This document shows positions 1 to 8,039 of a DNA stretch of 64,000 nt, one piece after another. The notes under the pieces were generated by a model. The model saw only the letters and a program-made list of their open reading frames with translations. It had not been told where the DNA came from and made no database searches. Every line of letters starts with the position of its first letter. The stretch's first letter is position 1. The DNA is from Streptomyces rhizosphaerihabitans (GTDB lineage Bacteria; Actinomycetota; Actinomycetes; Streptomycetales; Streptomycetaceae). The position numbers and the translations under genes were made by a program. Location of the stretch: contig NZ_JAODTZ010000034.1 in assembly GCF_025399795.1 (NCBI RefSeq), positions 45,873-109,872 on the forward strand, written 5' to 3'.

Positions 1-177
1 CCCCTCCTTCAGTGTGCAGGGCGGCGACATCCAGTTGAGGGGCTTGTAGGCCCGGTCGTCCGCGTGGATCGAGACGCTGCCGTCCGCCTTCACGAGGATC
101 AGGCGGGGAGCCGACGGGAGATGGGCGGTGAGCCGGCCCGCGTAGTCCACGGAGCAGCGGGCAATGACGAGACGCAT
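1..177 (-). CDS. nucS: Endonuclease NucS/EndoMS, N-terminal fragment (cut by window edge)
   Basis: Only the first 59 codons are present and the reading frame leaves the window on the left. The protein starts MRLVIARCSVDYAGRL and continues with LPSAPRLILVKADGSVSIH and a YKPLNWMSPPC stretch. This is the N-terminal DNA-binding beta domain of the actinobacterial NucS family. NucS is known to cut both strands at G:T, G:G and T:T mismatches together with the beta clamp and replaces MutS/MutL repair, which Streptomyces lack. The catalytic C-terminal nuclease domain lies outside the window. The start ATG (175-177) is chosen because the conserved N-terminus begins exactly there. Confidence 0.93.
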   Translation of the reverse strand, partial: MRLVIARCSVDYAGRLTAHLPSAPRLILVKADGSVSIHADDRAYKPLNWMSPPCTLKEG

Positions 178-530
178 GGTCGGCAACGCTACTCGACCGG
201 CGGTGGTGCACGCGATTCTCCCACCCGTCTCCCGCGATCACCCCCGACGGAGAATCCACGGTTCGCCCTTTTTGTTCTCCGGGCTCCGGTCGCGGCGCCC
301 GACCGGCGTTCGTGCGGGTCACCCCATTGATCCTGAAGGTTCCCTGTTCGACCGTGGCTGATTGTCGGCCTAGTGGGCGTTCGCTATGTGCGCATTCTCC
401 TGGTGCCGTTACCTGGCGATGCTTACCGTATGAACGGGAGGTCGCGATGCATGTACTCAGCGTGTTCGATATTGCGACCCCCGTCCCTGTCCGGCAACCC
501 CTGAGGTATAGGGGTGCGAGAGGAGAACCC
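178..530. other. Divergent intergenic region between nucS and the next gene
   Basis: This 353-bp gap must hold the nucS promoter and that of the gene at 531. A TACCGT -10-like hexamer at 424-429 is followed by GGGAGG and an in-frame ATG at 447. A second candidate, TATAGG at 506-511, lies just ahead of the AGAGGAG ribosome site of the 531 start. No RNA gene or long dyad is visible. Confidence 0.4.
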
Positions 531-923
531 ATGTCGCTCGACGTCTCACCGGCCCTACTCCAACAGGCCGAGCGAGGCGAGGTCGACGAAGCTGACTTCG
601 TCGACTGCGTCCGGACCTCCCTGCCCTACGCGTGGGAGATGATCAGCTCCCTGGTGGCCCAGCTGAAGGTGGACGGTGGAAAGTTCGCCGACAACCAGAC
701 GCCTCCGCCGGACGAGCAGGCACGTGGCCAGCTGCTGCGTGCGCTCGCGAGTGACGCGATACGCGGCGCGCTGCAGCGGCACTTCGGAGTGCGGCTGGCC
801 TTCCAGAACTGCCACCGGGTGGCGGTGTTCCCACTGGACGACTCGGTGGGCGACACACTGGCACGCTTCACCTCGGTCCGCAGTCAGCTGCTCAACCAGT
901 CCCCGGAGTTCAGGGACTGCTGA
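531..923 (+). CDS. Conserved actinobacterial protein of unknown function (SCO5389-like)
   Basis: A 130-residue soluble protein beginning MSLDVSPALLQQAERGEV. Highly conserved patches include SLPYAWEMISSLVAQL, DNQTPPPDEQARGQLLRALASD, FGVRLAFQNCHRVAVF and the C-terminus LNQSPEFRDC. I recognise it as a Streptomyces core protein found next to nucS but know of no assigned function. There are no membrane segments or enzyme motifs. The start at 531 has a strong AGAGGAG site 5 nt upstream. An in-frame ATG at 447 with GGGAGG would add 28 residues (MHVLSVFDIATPV...), so the true N-terminus is uncertain. It is convergent with the oxidoreductase downstream. Confidence 0.85.
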   Translation: MSLDVSPALLQQAERGEVDEADFVDCVRTSLPYAWEMISSLVAQLKVDGGKFADNQTPPPDEQARGQLLRALASDAIRGALQRHFGVRLAFQNCHRVAVFPLDDSVGDTLARFTSVRSQLLNQSPEFRDC

Positions 924-939
924 CGCACTGAGCCGCATT

Positions 940-987
940 GCTTGCCGCTCCGTACGCGGGAGGTGCATTGGTACCGGGGCGGCAAGC
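940..987. terminator. Long-loop inverted repeat between convergent genes
   Basis: GCTTGCCGC (940-948) is the exact complement of GCGGCAAGC (979-987), separated by a 30-nt loop. It lies midway in the 103-bp gap between two convergent genes and could terminate both transcripts. The large loop makes this tentative. Confidence 0.3.
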
Positions 988-1026
988 TCCCCGCAGCTCC
1001 GGCCCACCCGGCCGGACCGCGTGCGG

Positions 1027-2055
1027 TCACCGCAGATGGGGCAGCACCTCGGTCCCGAGCCGTCGTACGTTCTCCTCGGTCGCCGCCAGATCGCCCGATC
1101 CCTCGACGAGCAGGGCGAAACGCGTGATGCCGGTCCGTTCCGAGGTCGCCGCGAGCCGGTCCGCGCACAGTCGAGGGGTGCCCACCGGGTGCAGCCCGCA
1201 GAGCAGTTCGGTGTACGCCACCGGGTCCCGCATCGAGCGGGCGCGGCCGTCGACCGTCACATGCGCGTCCAAGCCCTGCTTCAGCCAGCCAGGCATCGCC
1301 TTGACGAGTGTCTCGACGGCGTCGGTGCGGCGGTCCGCGATCTGGCAGACGCCGGCGGAGACATGGGCGGCCATGAGGATCTCGTCCGACGGGCGGCCCG
1401 CCGCGCGGGCGTGCTGCCGCCACAGTGCCACCATTTCGGCCTTCTCCTCGTCCCCGACGTGCATGCCGAGGAGCATCGGCAGTCCGCGCTCGGCGGCGAG
1501 CCGAACGCTCGACGGCGAGGTGCACGCGACGACGACCTCGGGGCCCGGAGCGCCGCTCAGCGCCTCCGACGGGCGTGGCACGACGGGGACTTCGCGGAAC
1601 GAGAAGCGCTCGGAGGTGCCGGCGACGGACGGCTCGCGCAGCCAGCGGACCAGCAGATCGAGTGACTCCGGGAACCCTTGCTCGTACGCCGCGAGGCCCC
1701 CGCCGAAGACTTCCAGGTCGACCCAGGGGCCGCCGCGGCCGACACCCAGCGAGAACCGCCCGCCGGACGTCAGGTGCAGCAGCGCGGCCTGCTCGCCGAG
1801 CGCCACGGGATGGACGGTGGGCAGCACGCTGACCGCCGTGCCGATCCGGATACGGTGGGTGCGGCCGAGCAGATATGCGGCGAGCGTGATGGCCGACGGG
1901 CATGTCCCGTACGGCACGAAGTGGTGCTCGGCCAGCCAGACCGCGTCGAGCCCGGCCTCCTCGGCGACCTCGGCCGACCGCGCCGCGCGGTGCAGGGCCT
2001 CTCCCTGGCCCTGGCCAGGGAACTGGGCGGCCAGTACAAAGCTTCCAACGTGCAT
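1027..2055 (-). CDS. LLM-class (luciferase-like) flavin/F420-dependent oxidoreductase
   Basis: A 342-residue protein of the bacterial luciferase-like TIM-barrel family. It has the N-terminal MHVGSFVLAAQFPGQGQGEAL strand, the EEAGLDAVWLAEHHF signature around residue 40, THRIRIGTAVSVLP and HPVALGEQAALLHLTSGGRFSLGVGRGG motifs, and a C-terminal helix with GTPRLCADRL. Family members use reduced FMN or F420; the substrate cannot be read from sequence. ATG at 2055 is preferred over upstream in-frame codons because AGGAAG lies about 8 nt before it and the barrel starts there. It is monocistronic and convergent with the gene on its left. Confidence 0.88.
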   Translation of the reverse strand: MHVGSFVLAAQFPGQGQGEALHRAARSAEVAEEAGLDAVWLAEHHFVPYGTCPSAITLAAYLLGRTHRIRIGTAVSVLPTVHPVALGEQAALLHLTSGGRFSLGVGRGGPWVDLEVFGGGLAAYEQGFPESLDLLVRWLREPSVAGTSERFSFREVPVVPRPSEALSGAPGPEVVVACTSPSSVRLAAERGLPMLLGMHVGDEEKAEMVALWRQHARAAGRPSDEILMAAHVSAGVCQIADRRTDAVETLVKAMPGWLKQGLDAHVTVDGRARSMRDPVAYTELLCGLHPVGTPRLCADRLAATSERTGITRFALLVEGSGDLAATEENVRRLGTEVLPHLR

Positions 2056-2276
2056 CGAACTTCCTGCTTCCTCGGCTCCGACACGGAGCTCCCCCACCCG
2101 GCATAACCGCGTGACACGTGCCGAAGACACGGCCTTGCGGAGAGATTTGCGGATTGTCTGGGAATTGGGCTGTCCGATGGGGGATCTGTGCGGGTTGGCG
2201 GGGTACGCCTACCCCCGTGCGTGCCGCGTAGGCTGGAGTTGGCCCCTGCTCCCTGTACAGCTCCGTGAGGTGTCCC

Positions 2277-2609
2277 TTGTCCCCGCGTCGCAACCGTCCG
2301 AAGGACGCCGGCTCGTCCGGCAGGAGCCCGGAGGAGGACTCGTCGGACCGTTACGGCGGCTGGCAGTCCACGGAGAGCTGGCGGGGCGAGGAGTGGAGCG
2401 TGCGCCATGTGGCGGGCGCGAGCGCGCAGGGCAAGACCTACCGCTGCCCCGGCTGCGACCAGTTGATCCCGTCCGGGGTTCCGCACGTGGTGGCCTGGCC
2501 GGAGCACTCGGGCGTCGACGAGCGGCGGCACTGGCACAAGGCCTGCTGGAACGCGAAGGACCGCCGCACCTCGCGGGTGCAGCGGTCTCGTAACGCGCCC
2601 AGGTTCTAG
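2277..2609 (+). CDS. Small conserved actinobacterial protein with CxxC...H..C cluster
   Basis: A 110-residue protein that Streptomyces annotations often call 'ATP/GTP-binding protein', although no nucleotide-binding loop is visible. The N-terminal third is charged and disordered (MSPRRNRPKDAGSS...). The conserved part runs from GGWQSTESWRGEEWSVRHVAG through YRCPGCDQLIPSGVPHVVAWP to RRHWHKACW. The CPGC plus HWHKAC residues look like a zinc site. A TTG start at 2277 is chosen because GAGGTG sits 4 nt upstream. The in-frame GTG at 2265 has no ribosome site. Function unknown. Confidence 0.75.
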   Translation: MSPRRNRPKDAGSSGRSPEEDSSDRYGGWQSTESWRGEEWSVRHVAGASAQGKTYRCPGCDQLIPSGVPHVVAWPEHSGVDERRHWHKACWNAKDRRTSRVQRSRNAPRF

Positions 2610-2635
2610 GCGACTTCGGACGGTCCGGACTCAAG

Positions 2636-2710
2636 CCGTCCGGTCTCGGGCTGTCCGGTGTCAGGTCGTCCGGCCCCGGGCTGTCCGGCCCCGGGCCGTC
2701 CGGTGGGCGC
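2636..2710. repeat. Five tandem 15-bp imperfect repeats
   Basis: Five consecutive 15-bp units based on nnGTCCGGnnnCGGG, for example CTGTCCGGCCCCGGG, fill the gap between the stop of the preceding gene and the stop of the convergent ABC permease. The unit has no obvious dyad. Copy number may vary between strains. Confidence 0.8.
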
Positions 2711-2715
2711 GGTCG

Positions 2716-3561
2716 TCACACGTCCCGGCGCTCAAGGAGCACGAAGGCGCCGACGATCGCCGCCGCCGTCACTCCGGCGAGCAGGCCGAGCTGCGCGCCG
2801 CCGTGGCCGTTCTCGCTGCCCAGCCGGAAGATCTTGGCGAGGGCGTTGGGGGCGTTGTACTCCTGCATCTTCTCGCCGATCGTCCGCAGGCTCTCGGACA
2901 TCATCAGGAACGCGGGCATGATCGCGGGCAGCAGCACGACACCGAGCATCGTGGTGATCGCGCCGGCCGAGTGACGCAGCATCGAGCCCACCGCGAGCGC
3001 GAGCACGCCGAGCAGCGAGACGTACAGCGCGCCCATCAGGACGGTGCCGCCCCACGGGACGTCGGAGCCGTCGCTGTGCATTCCCGCGGTGAACAGGCCG
3101 ACCAGCCCGATCGCGAAGGCCGAGACGGCGAACGCGACCGCGAAGAAGATGATCAGCTTCGCGGCGAGCACCCGGTGCCGCTGCGGCGAGGCCGTGAACG
3201 TCGTACGGATCATGCCCGTGCCGTACTCGGACGAGACCACCAGCACGCCCAGCGTGAGCAGGCAGATCTGTCCGAGCATCAGCCCGAAGAACGCGGTGAT
3301 CGTGTACGGAACGTCCTGGAAGTCCTCGTTCGTGGTCTGCGCGGCGACCAGGAAGCCGATGCCGACCACCAGAAGCAGGAAGATGCCGAGCGTCCACATC
3401 GTGGAGCGCACCGACTTGATCTTCGTCCACTCGGAGTTGAGCGCGTGCCCGAGGTGGGTGCGGGTCACGGGGATCGGCGAGGTGTACGAAGTGCCGGGCG
3501 CCGTCTGCCAGTCGGGGGCAGCGGCGGCCTGCTGCGGCATCGGGGGCTGGGGCGTGCTCAT
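2716..3561 (-). CDS. ABC-2 type transporter permease
   Basis: A 281-residue integral membrane protein. A short hydrophilic Pro/Gln/Ala-rich N-terminus leads into LNSEWTKIKSVRSTMWTL, the hallmark entry of Streptomyces ABC-2 permeases. About six membrane segments follow, including GIFLLLVVGIGFLVA and AIVGAFVLL near the C-terminus. The STEYGTGMIRTTFTASPQR-type cytoplasmic loop is present as SEYGTGMIRTTFTASPQRHR. It overlaps the upstream ATPase gene by 4 nt (ATGA), so the two are translationally coupled. Together they probably form an exporter; cargo unknown. It is a paralogue of the permease at 7270-8037. Confidence 0.9.
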   Translation of the reverse strand: MSTPQPPMPQQAAAAPDWQTAPGTSYTSPIPVTRTHLGHALNSEWTKIKSVRSTMWTLGIFLLLVVGIGFLVAAQTTNEDFQDVPYTITAFFGLMLGQICLLTLGVLVVSSEYGTGMIRTTFTASPQRHRVLAAKLIIFFAVAFAVSAFAIGLVGLFTAGMHSDGSDVPWGGTVLMGALYVSLLGVLALAVGSMLRHSAGAITTMLGVVLLPAIMPAFLMMSESLRTIGEKMQEYNAPNALAKIFRLGSENGHGGAQLGLLAGVTAAAIVGAFVLLERRDV

Positions 3562-4829
3562 CGGGCGTCCTCGGGCTTGGTCAGGTCGGCGGCAGGCGCG
3601 GGTGCGGGCGTGGGCTCGGATGCGGGCGCCGACGCGGGGGCAGTGGGCGCCGGGGCGCTCGCGGGGGCCTGGGCGTACGGGTTGGCGTCCGGGGCGCCGG
3701 GGGCGGCCGGAGCGCCGTACGGCCCGGGACCGCCCGCGCCGGGGGCGACGGGAGCGCCGTACGGCCCGGTCTGCGGCATCGCGAAGGGCTGCCCGCCCTG
3801 CTGGGGCGGCGGCGGCGCGTACCAGCCGGGCTGGCCCTGGCCCGCCACCGGCATCTGCGGCGGCGGCATGGCGCCCGGCGGCAGCTGCTGCTGGAGCCCG
3901 GCCTTCTGGTCGATGGTCGAGCGGTAGTCGACGGCGCCCTGCGTCATCCGCATGTACGCCTCCTCCAGCGAGGCCTGGTGCGGCGACAGCTCCCACAGCC
4001 GGACGTCGGACGAGTGCGCGAGGTCGCTGATGCGGGGGAGCGGCAGCCCGGTGACGCGCAGCGCGCCGTCCTGCTCGGGCAGCACCTGGCCGCCCGCCTC
4101 GGTCAGCGCGGCGGTCAGCTTCTCGCGCTGCTGCGGCTCGGTGTCGGGGGTGCGCACCCGGGCGAAGTCGGCCGAGTTGTGCGAGATGAAGTCCTTGATG
4201 TTCTGGTCGGCGAGCAGCTGGCCGCGGCCGATCACGATGAGGTGGTCGGCGGTCAGCGCCATCTCGCTCATGAGGTGCGAGGAGACGAAGACCGTACGGC
4301 CCTCCGCCGCGAGGGACTTCATCAGGTTGCGCACCCAGAGGATGCCCTCGGGGTCGAGACCGTTGACCGGCTCGTCGAAGAGCAGCACCTGGGGGTCGCC
4401 GAGGAGCGCGGCGGCGATGCCGAGCCGCTGGCCCATACCGAGCGAGAAGCCCTTGGAGCGCTTTCTGGCCACGTCCTGCAGACCGACGACGCCGAGCACC
4501 TCGTCCACGCGGCGGGCCGGGATGCCCGACAGCTGGGCCAGGCACAGCAGGTGGTTGCGGGCGTGCCGGCCACCGTGCACGGCCTTGGCGTCGAGGAGCG
4601 CGCCGACCTGGCGGGGGGCGTTCGGCAGCTTGCGGTAGGGGAAGCCGCCGATCGTCACCTGCCCGGAGGAGGGGTTGTCGAGGCCGAGGATCATGCGCAT
4701 CGTCGTCGACTTGCCCGAGCCGTTGGGCCCGAGGAAACCGGTGACGGCACCCGGCCGGACCTGGAAGGAAAGGTTGTACACGGCCGTCTTCGCGCCGTAG
4801 CGCTTAGTCAGGCCGACTGCCTCGATCAT
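3558..4829 (-). CDS. ABC transporter ATPase with Pro/Ala-rich C-terminal tail
   Basis: A 423-residue ATPase. It carries Walker A GPNGSGKST (about residue 37), signature FSLGMGQRLGIA, Walker B VLLFDEP and the switch region FVSSHLMSEMALTADH. Residues about 300-423 form a low-complexity tail rich in Pro, Ala, Gly and Gln (GQPGWYAPPPPQQGGQ, GPYGAPVAPGAGG) absent from its paralogue at 8040. ATG 4829 matches the paralogue's MIE start. An in-frame GTG at 4838 is possible. A candidate promoter is TTGAGT...TATCCT on the minus strand around 4890-4920. It is first gene of the operon with the permease. Confidence 0.92.
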   Translation of the reverse strand: MIEAVGLTKRYGAKTAVYNLSFQVRPGAVTGFLGPNGSGKSTTMRMILGLDNPSSGQVTIGGFPYRKLPNAPRQVGALLDAKAVHGGRHARNHLLCLAQLSGIPARRVDEVLGVVGLQDVARKRSKGFSLGMGQRLGIAAALLGDPQVLLFDEPVNGLDPEGILWVRNLMKSLAAEGRTVFVSSHLMSEMALTADHLIVIGRGQLLADQNIKDFISHNSADFARVRTPDTEPQQREKLTAALTEAGGQVLPEQDGALRVTGLPLPRISDLAHSSDVRLWELSPHQASLEEAYMRMTQGAVDYRSTIDQKAGLQQQLPPGAMPPPQMPVAGQGQPGWYAPPPPQQGGQPFAMPQTGPYGAPVAPGAGGPGPYGAPAAPGAPDANPYAQAPASAPAPTAPASAPASEPTPAPAPAADLTKPEDAR

Positions 4830-5056
4830 TCTCCGCACCCATCGAAAGGTTCAGGACGTCGGGGCGCACGCCCCCGTAAGGCTTAGGAGGATATCCGGGC
4901 GCAGCTGGTTCCACTCAAGAGAAAGTAAAGTCATGCCCATCGGCCGGTGAAAGATCCAGTAGAGGGCAAGTTTTCGTACGGGTGTCCTGTCAGGTACCCG
5001 CCTTCCCTGGTCGGGCGGGAAAAGGGAATCCGCGCGCGTCCGGCCGACGGGGAATT

Positions 5057-5980
5057 TCAGGGCCGGTCCGGCAGGGAATGGTCCAGCGGCGGCAGGTCGT
5101 CGTACAGCCGTAGTTCGGCCGATTCGTCGAGGTACGGCAGAAAGTCGGTCTGCGGCAGCACCCAGCCCTCCTCGCCGAAGATCAGCGTGCCCGCCTCGCG
5201 CAGCGACCGTTCGGCCCCCGCCCGGCGGACCCAGGCCGCCGGGTCGGGCCCGAGCAGGTCGCGCAGGCGCGCGGAGCCGGCGAGCAGGGCCCGGAGCAGC
5301 TCGGACTGGTCGCCGCCGCCGCGGCGGGGCCGCCCGGTCTCCGGCTCGGCGAGCACGCCGTGCGCGCTGAAGTAGATGTACGCGCCGCCGAGCCGTTCCC
5401 CGGAGGGCATCGTCATCGCGAACTCGTCGCCGGGGAGTATCGCCCGCCGGTAGTCCGGGAACTCGGTGTCGTCGACGGCCTTGAGCTGCGTCGAGTCGAG
5501 CCAGGTCACCACGAGCGTCGTCTCGGCGGTCCGGTCCACGTACGGCGTCCCGGCCACGTAACCCGCCGGGCTGATGTGCCCGGAGCAGCCCACGCCGACT
5601 CCGCGCACCCGCACCGGAATCATGGGCACCGTCGCCGGGATGCCGAGCCGGGTCAGCTTGTGGGCGACCTGCCCGGGGGAGGCGTTCGAGCCGACGGCGA
5701 TGACCGGGTGGCGCAGCCCGGTGCCCACCTGGCCCAGGTCGGCGAGGGCTTCGTCCAGCCGCTGCTGCTCCTGGCGCTCCTCCACGTACCACTCGCCGAG
5801 CCGCAGCGGCCGCACGTCCAGCTGGAGCAGCTCGCCGCCGGTGAGCAGGGCCGGCTCGGTGGTGGGCCGGCCGGGATAGGTGAGGGGCTTCTTCGCGGGC
5901 ACGTCGTCCAGGCCCAGCGCCTCGAGGCTTCGGTCCTTCGTCGTCACGGTGACGCCCTTCGGGGGTGGTGTCGCGCGCAT
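5057..5980 (-). CDS. Conserved hypothetical protein, function unknown
   Basis: A 307-residue soluble protein I cannot assign to a family with a known role. Conserved-looking patches are LDVRPLRLGEWYVEERQEQQRLDEAL, HPVIAVGSNASPGQVAHKL, GCSGHISPAGYVAGTPYV, VVTWLDSTQLKAVDDTEFPDY and GGAYIYFSAHGVL. It reads as an alpha/beta enzyme-like protein without membrane segments or a nucleotide loop. ATG 5980 is used, with AAAGG about 10 nt upstream. The longer upstream frame is Pro/Arg-rich and looks non-coding. It sits alone between the first ABC exporter and the divergent channel-like gene. Confidence 0.8.
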   Translation of the reverse strand: MRATPPPKGVTVTTKDRSLEALGLDDVPAKKPLTYPGRPTTEPALLTGGELLQLDVRPLRLGEWYVEERQEQQRLDEALADLGQVGTGLRHPVIAVGSNASPGQVAHKLTRLGIPATVPMIPVRVRGVGVGCSGHISPAGYVAGTPYVDRTAETTLVVTWLDSTQLKAVDDTEFPDYRRAILPGDEFAMTMPSGERLGGAYIYFSAHGVLAEPETGRPRRGGGDQSELLRALLAGSARLRDLLGPDPAAWVRRAGAERSLREAGTLIFGEEGWVLPQTDFLPYLDESAELRLYDDLPPLDHSLPDRP

Positions 5981-6144
5981 ACGGGCACAGCCTTTCACGC
6001 GAGATGTGCCCGGGCCTTCACGCCAGATGTACCCGTCGTGGGGCCCGGTCTCTCCGGTCGGGCGGGGTTGGCCTGAACCGACACCGGGAATGATGCCGTC
6101 CCAATTGTACGAGTGGGGGCGAAGTCGGCTACGGGGAAAGCGAG

Positions 6145-7146
6145 TTGAGGCCGATGAGGCAAGAAGTGCGACGAGCGGGGCGATCGGGGCGGGGGTCGGC
6201 GCATCCGCGCTTTCGTACGTCCGTTCGCTGGTGGATCGCGGGACGCACCGTCCATGCCCTGCTGCTGATGGCACTGGGCGCGCTGGCCGGACTCTCGGTG
6301 GTCGTGGCGACGGCGTGGACACTGACCGAGAACTCGCCGCGTTCGATGGCGGACCGGTTCTCGGACGAGGAGCGCCTCCTCGACCTCAGCCTGGCTGTGC
6401 TGCGGGCCTGCGTCGGCACCGACAACCTCGAACCCGAACCGGACAGCACCGCTCACCAGCTGCTCGCCACGCTCGCCTCCGTGACCGGCGCGCTGGCGCC
6501 GGCGGTGCTGCTCGGCATCGTCCTGATCAAGCTGTTCGCGCTGCGGCCGTTCGTCTGGCGGCAGCGGGCCAGCATCTCGCACGCCTGGACCGCCGACTTC
6601 CCGGGCTACGCGCGACGGAACGCGGACGGCGACGACGCCGTCATCGCCGTCCGTTTCTACAACCGCTTCGACAATCTGTCGGTCGTCGACCTGCGGGCCC
6701 GCGCCCATCTGCGCTATCTGGAGCGCTCCCCGCACGACGGCAGTCTCGTCATCTACAAGCAGTGGCTGAAGGTCCTGGACGCGAACGGCGAGCCGGCCGA
6801 CGAGAGGAGCTGGCTCGCGGTCGAACGGGGGGCACCCTTCACGGTCTGGATACCGGTCGAGGCGCCGGTGGCCGAACTGCCGTTCCGCAGGATTCAGGGC
6901 AAGGAGCTGTCGGGCTCGTCGGGGGTGAAGCTTCTCGTCCGGCTCACCGCGCGGACCGTCGGGCTCGGTACCGAGGTCGCGGACGAGCGCTGGTTCGACC
7001 TGGAGGCCGGGGACTTCGAGCTGGGCCGTTTCGTGCCGCTCCAGCCGGACCTCGACAAGGACGTGTGGCACTGGGAGGGGTGGTCCGACTTCGACGGGCT
7101 GATCCGCCCGAGTCCGAACGGCGACGAGCCTCCTGAGCCCTCCTGA
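6145..7146 (+). CDS. Two-helix membrane protein with Kir-channel-like cytoplasmic domain, no selectivity filter
   Basis: A 333-residue protein. Transmembrane helix 1 is about residues 33-56 (HALLLMALGALAGLSVVVATAW). An extracellular segment of about 45 residues follows, then helix 2 (about 103-128, LASVTGALAPAVLLGIVLIKLF). A beta-rich cytoplasmic half has VIAVRFYNRFDNLSVVDLRARAHL, then WLAVERGAPFTVWIPVE, and ends DVWHWEGWSDFDGLIR. Helix spacing, the ALRPFVWRQRASIS linker and strand order resemble inward-rectifier K+ channels. No TxGYG/TxGFG filter is present. The fold relation is my inference. TTG 6145 has GGGGA 8 nt upstream; ATG 6154 is an alternative start. Confidence 0.8.
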   Translation: MRPMRQEVRRAGRSGRGSAHPRFRTSVRWWIAGRTVHALLLMALGALAGLSVVVATAWTLTENSPRSMADRFSDEERLLDLSLAVLRACVGTDNLEPEPDSTAHQLLATLASVTGALAPAVLLGIVLIKLFALRPFVWRQRASISHAWTADFPGYARRNADGDDAVIAVRFYNRFDNLSVVDLRARAHLRYLERSPHDGSLVIYKQWLKVLDANGEPADERSWLAVERGAPFTVWIPVEAPVAELPFRRIQGKELSGSSGVKLLVRLTARTVGLGTEVADERWFDLEAGDFELGRFVPLQPDLDKDVWHWEGWSDFDGLIRPSPNGDEPPEPS

Positions 7147-7180
7147 GTCCCGGGGTCCTCGGCTCGACTCCGGTGCCCAG

Positions 7181-7218
7181 CCCGTCCGTGACCGGGTTGC
7201 CCGCCCGTCCGTGACCGG
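7181..7218. repeat. 15-bp direct repeat after gene end
   Basis: CCCGTCCGTGACCGG occurs at 7181-7195 and again at 7204-7218, just downstream of the channel-like gene and before the convergent ABC permease stop. Confidence 0.7.
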
Positions 7219-7269
7219 CGGGGGTGACCCGCCCGTCGTCCCCGGCCCGGGAGCCCTCCGTACGAAGCC

Positions 7270-8037
7270 TTACGCGTCCCTCTTCTTGAGCAACGCGTAG
7301 CCGCCGATCAGGGCCGCGGCCACCCACAGCACCATGATGCCGAGGCCGCCCCAGGGTCCGTAGGGGGTGTCGTCGAGGGGCGTCACCACCTGGAGGATCC
7401 TGCTGCCGGCCTGGTCGGGGAGGTATCGGCCGACCTTCTTGGTCGCGGACACGGCGCCCAGGATGTTGGAGATCAGGAAGAAGAACGGCATCAGGATGCC
7501 GAGCGAGAGCATCGGACTGCGCAGCATCGCCGCGACGCCCATCGAGAACACGGCGATGAGCGTCATGTAGAGGCCCCCGCCGATCACCGCGCGCAGCACG
7601 CCCGGATCGCTGATCGACGCCCTGTGCGTGCCGAGTGCGGCCTGGCCCACGAAGAACGTGATGAAGCTGGTGATCAGGCCGACGACGAGGGCGAGTCCGG
7701 CCGCCACCGCGATCTTGCTGAAGAGGAACGTGCCGCGCTGCGGGACCGCCGCGAGCGAGGTGCGGATCATGCCGGTGCTGTACTCGTTGCCGACGACGAG
7801 CACCCCGAACACGATCATCGCGAGCTGGCCGAGGCCCATGCCCGCGAAGCTGATGCGCGTCGGGTCGAAGGTGAGCCGGTCCCTCGCGCTCAACTTGTCC
7901 CACTGGTTGTTGGAGAGGAGCGAGATGAGGATGCCCAGGGCGATCGTGACGACCGCCGCGAGACTCAGCGTCCACACCGTGGACGACACGGACCGGATCT
8001 TGGTCCACTCGGACTTGAGGACCTGGGTGGCCGCCAT
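7270..8037 (-). CDS. ABC-2 type transporter permease (paralogue)
   Basis: A 255-residue membrane protein starting MAATQVLKSEWTKIRSVSSTVWTL, then about six helices. It keeps the NEYSTGMIRTSLAAVPQRGTF loop that also marks the permease at 2716-3561. The last helix IMVLWVAAALIGGYALL ends in KKRDA. It begins 2 nt after the stop of its ATPase (8040), so the two are co-translated. Compared with the first paralogue it lacks the Pro/Gln-rich N-terminal extension. It probably forms a homologous exporter; substrate unknown. Confidence 0.9.
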   Translation of the reverse strand: MAATQVLKSEWTKIRSVSSTVWTLSLAAVVTIALGILISLLSNNQWDKLSARDRLTFDPTRISFAGMGLGQLAMIVFGVLVVGNEYSTGMIRTSLAAVPQRGTFLFSKIAVAAGLALVVGLITSFITFFVGQAALGTHRASISDPGVLRAVIGGGLYMTLIAVFSMGVAAMLRSPMLSLGILMPFFFLISNILGAVSATKKVGRYLPDQAGSRILQVVTPLDDTPYGPWGGLGIMVLWVAAALIGGYALLKKRDA

Positions 8038-8039
8038 CG

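Noticed and set aside
312..530. The longer in-frame extension of the 531 gene back to 312
   Set aside because: Its translation is Pro/Arg/Ser-rich and unconserved in appearance. Only the portion from ATG 447 remains plausible and is noted as an alternative start.
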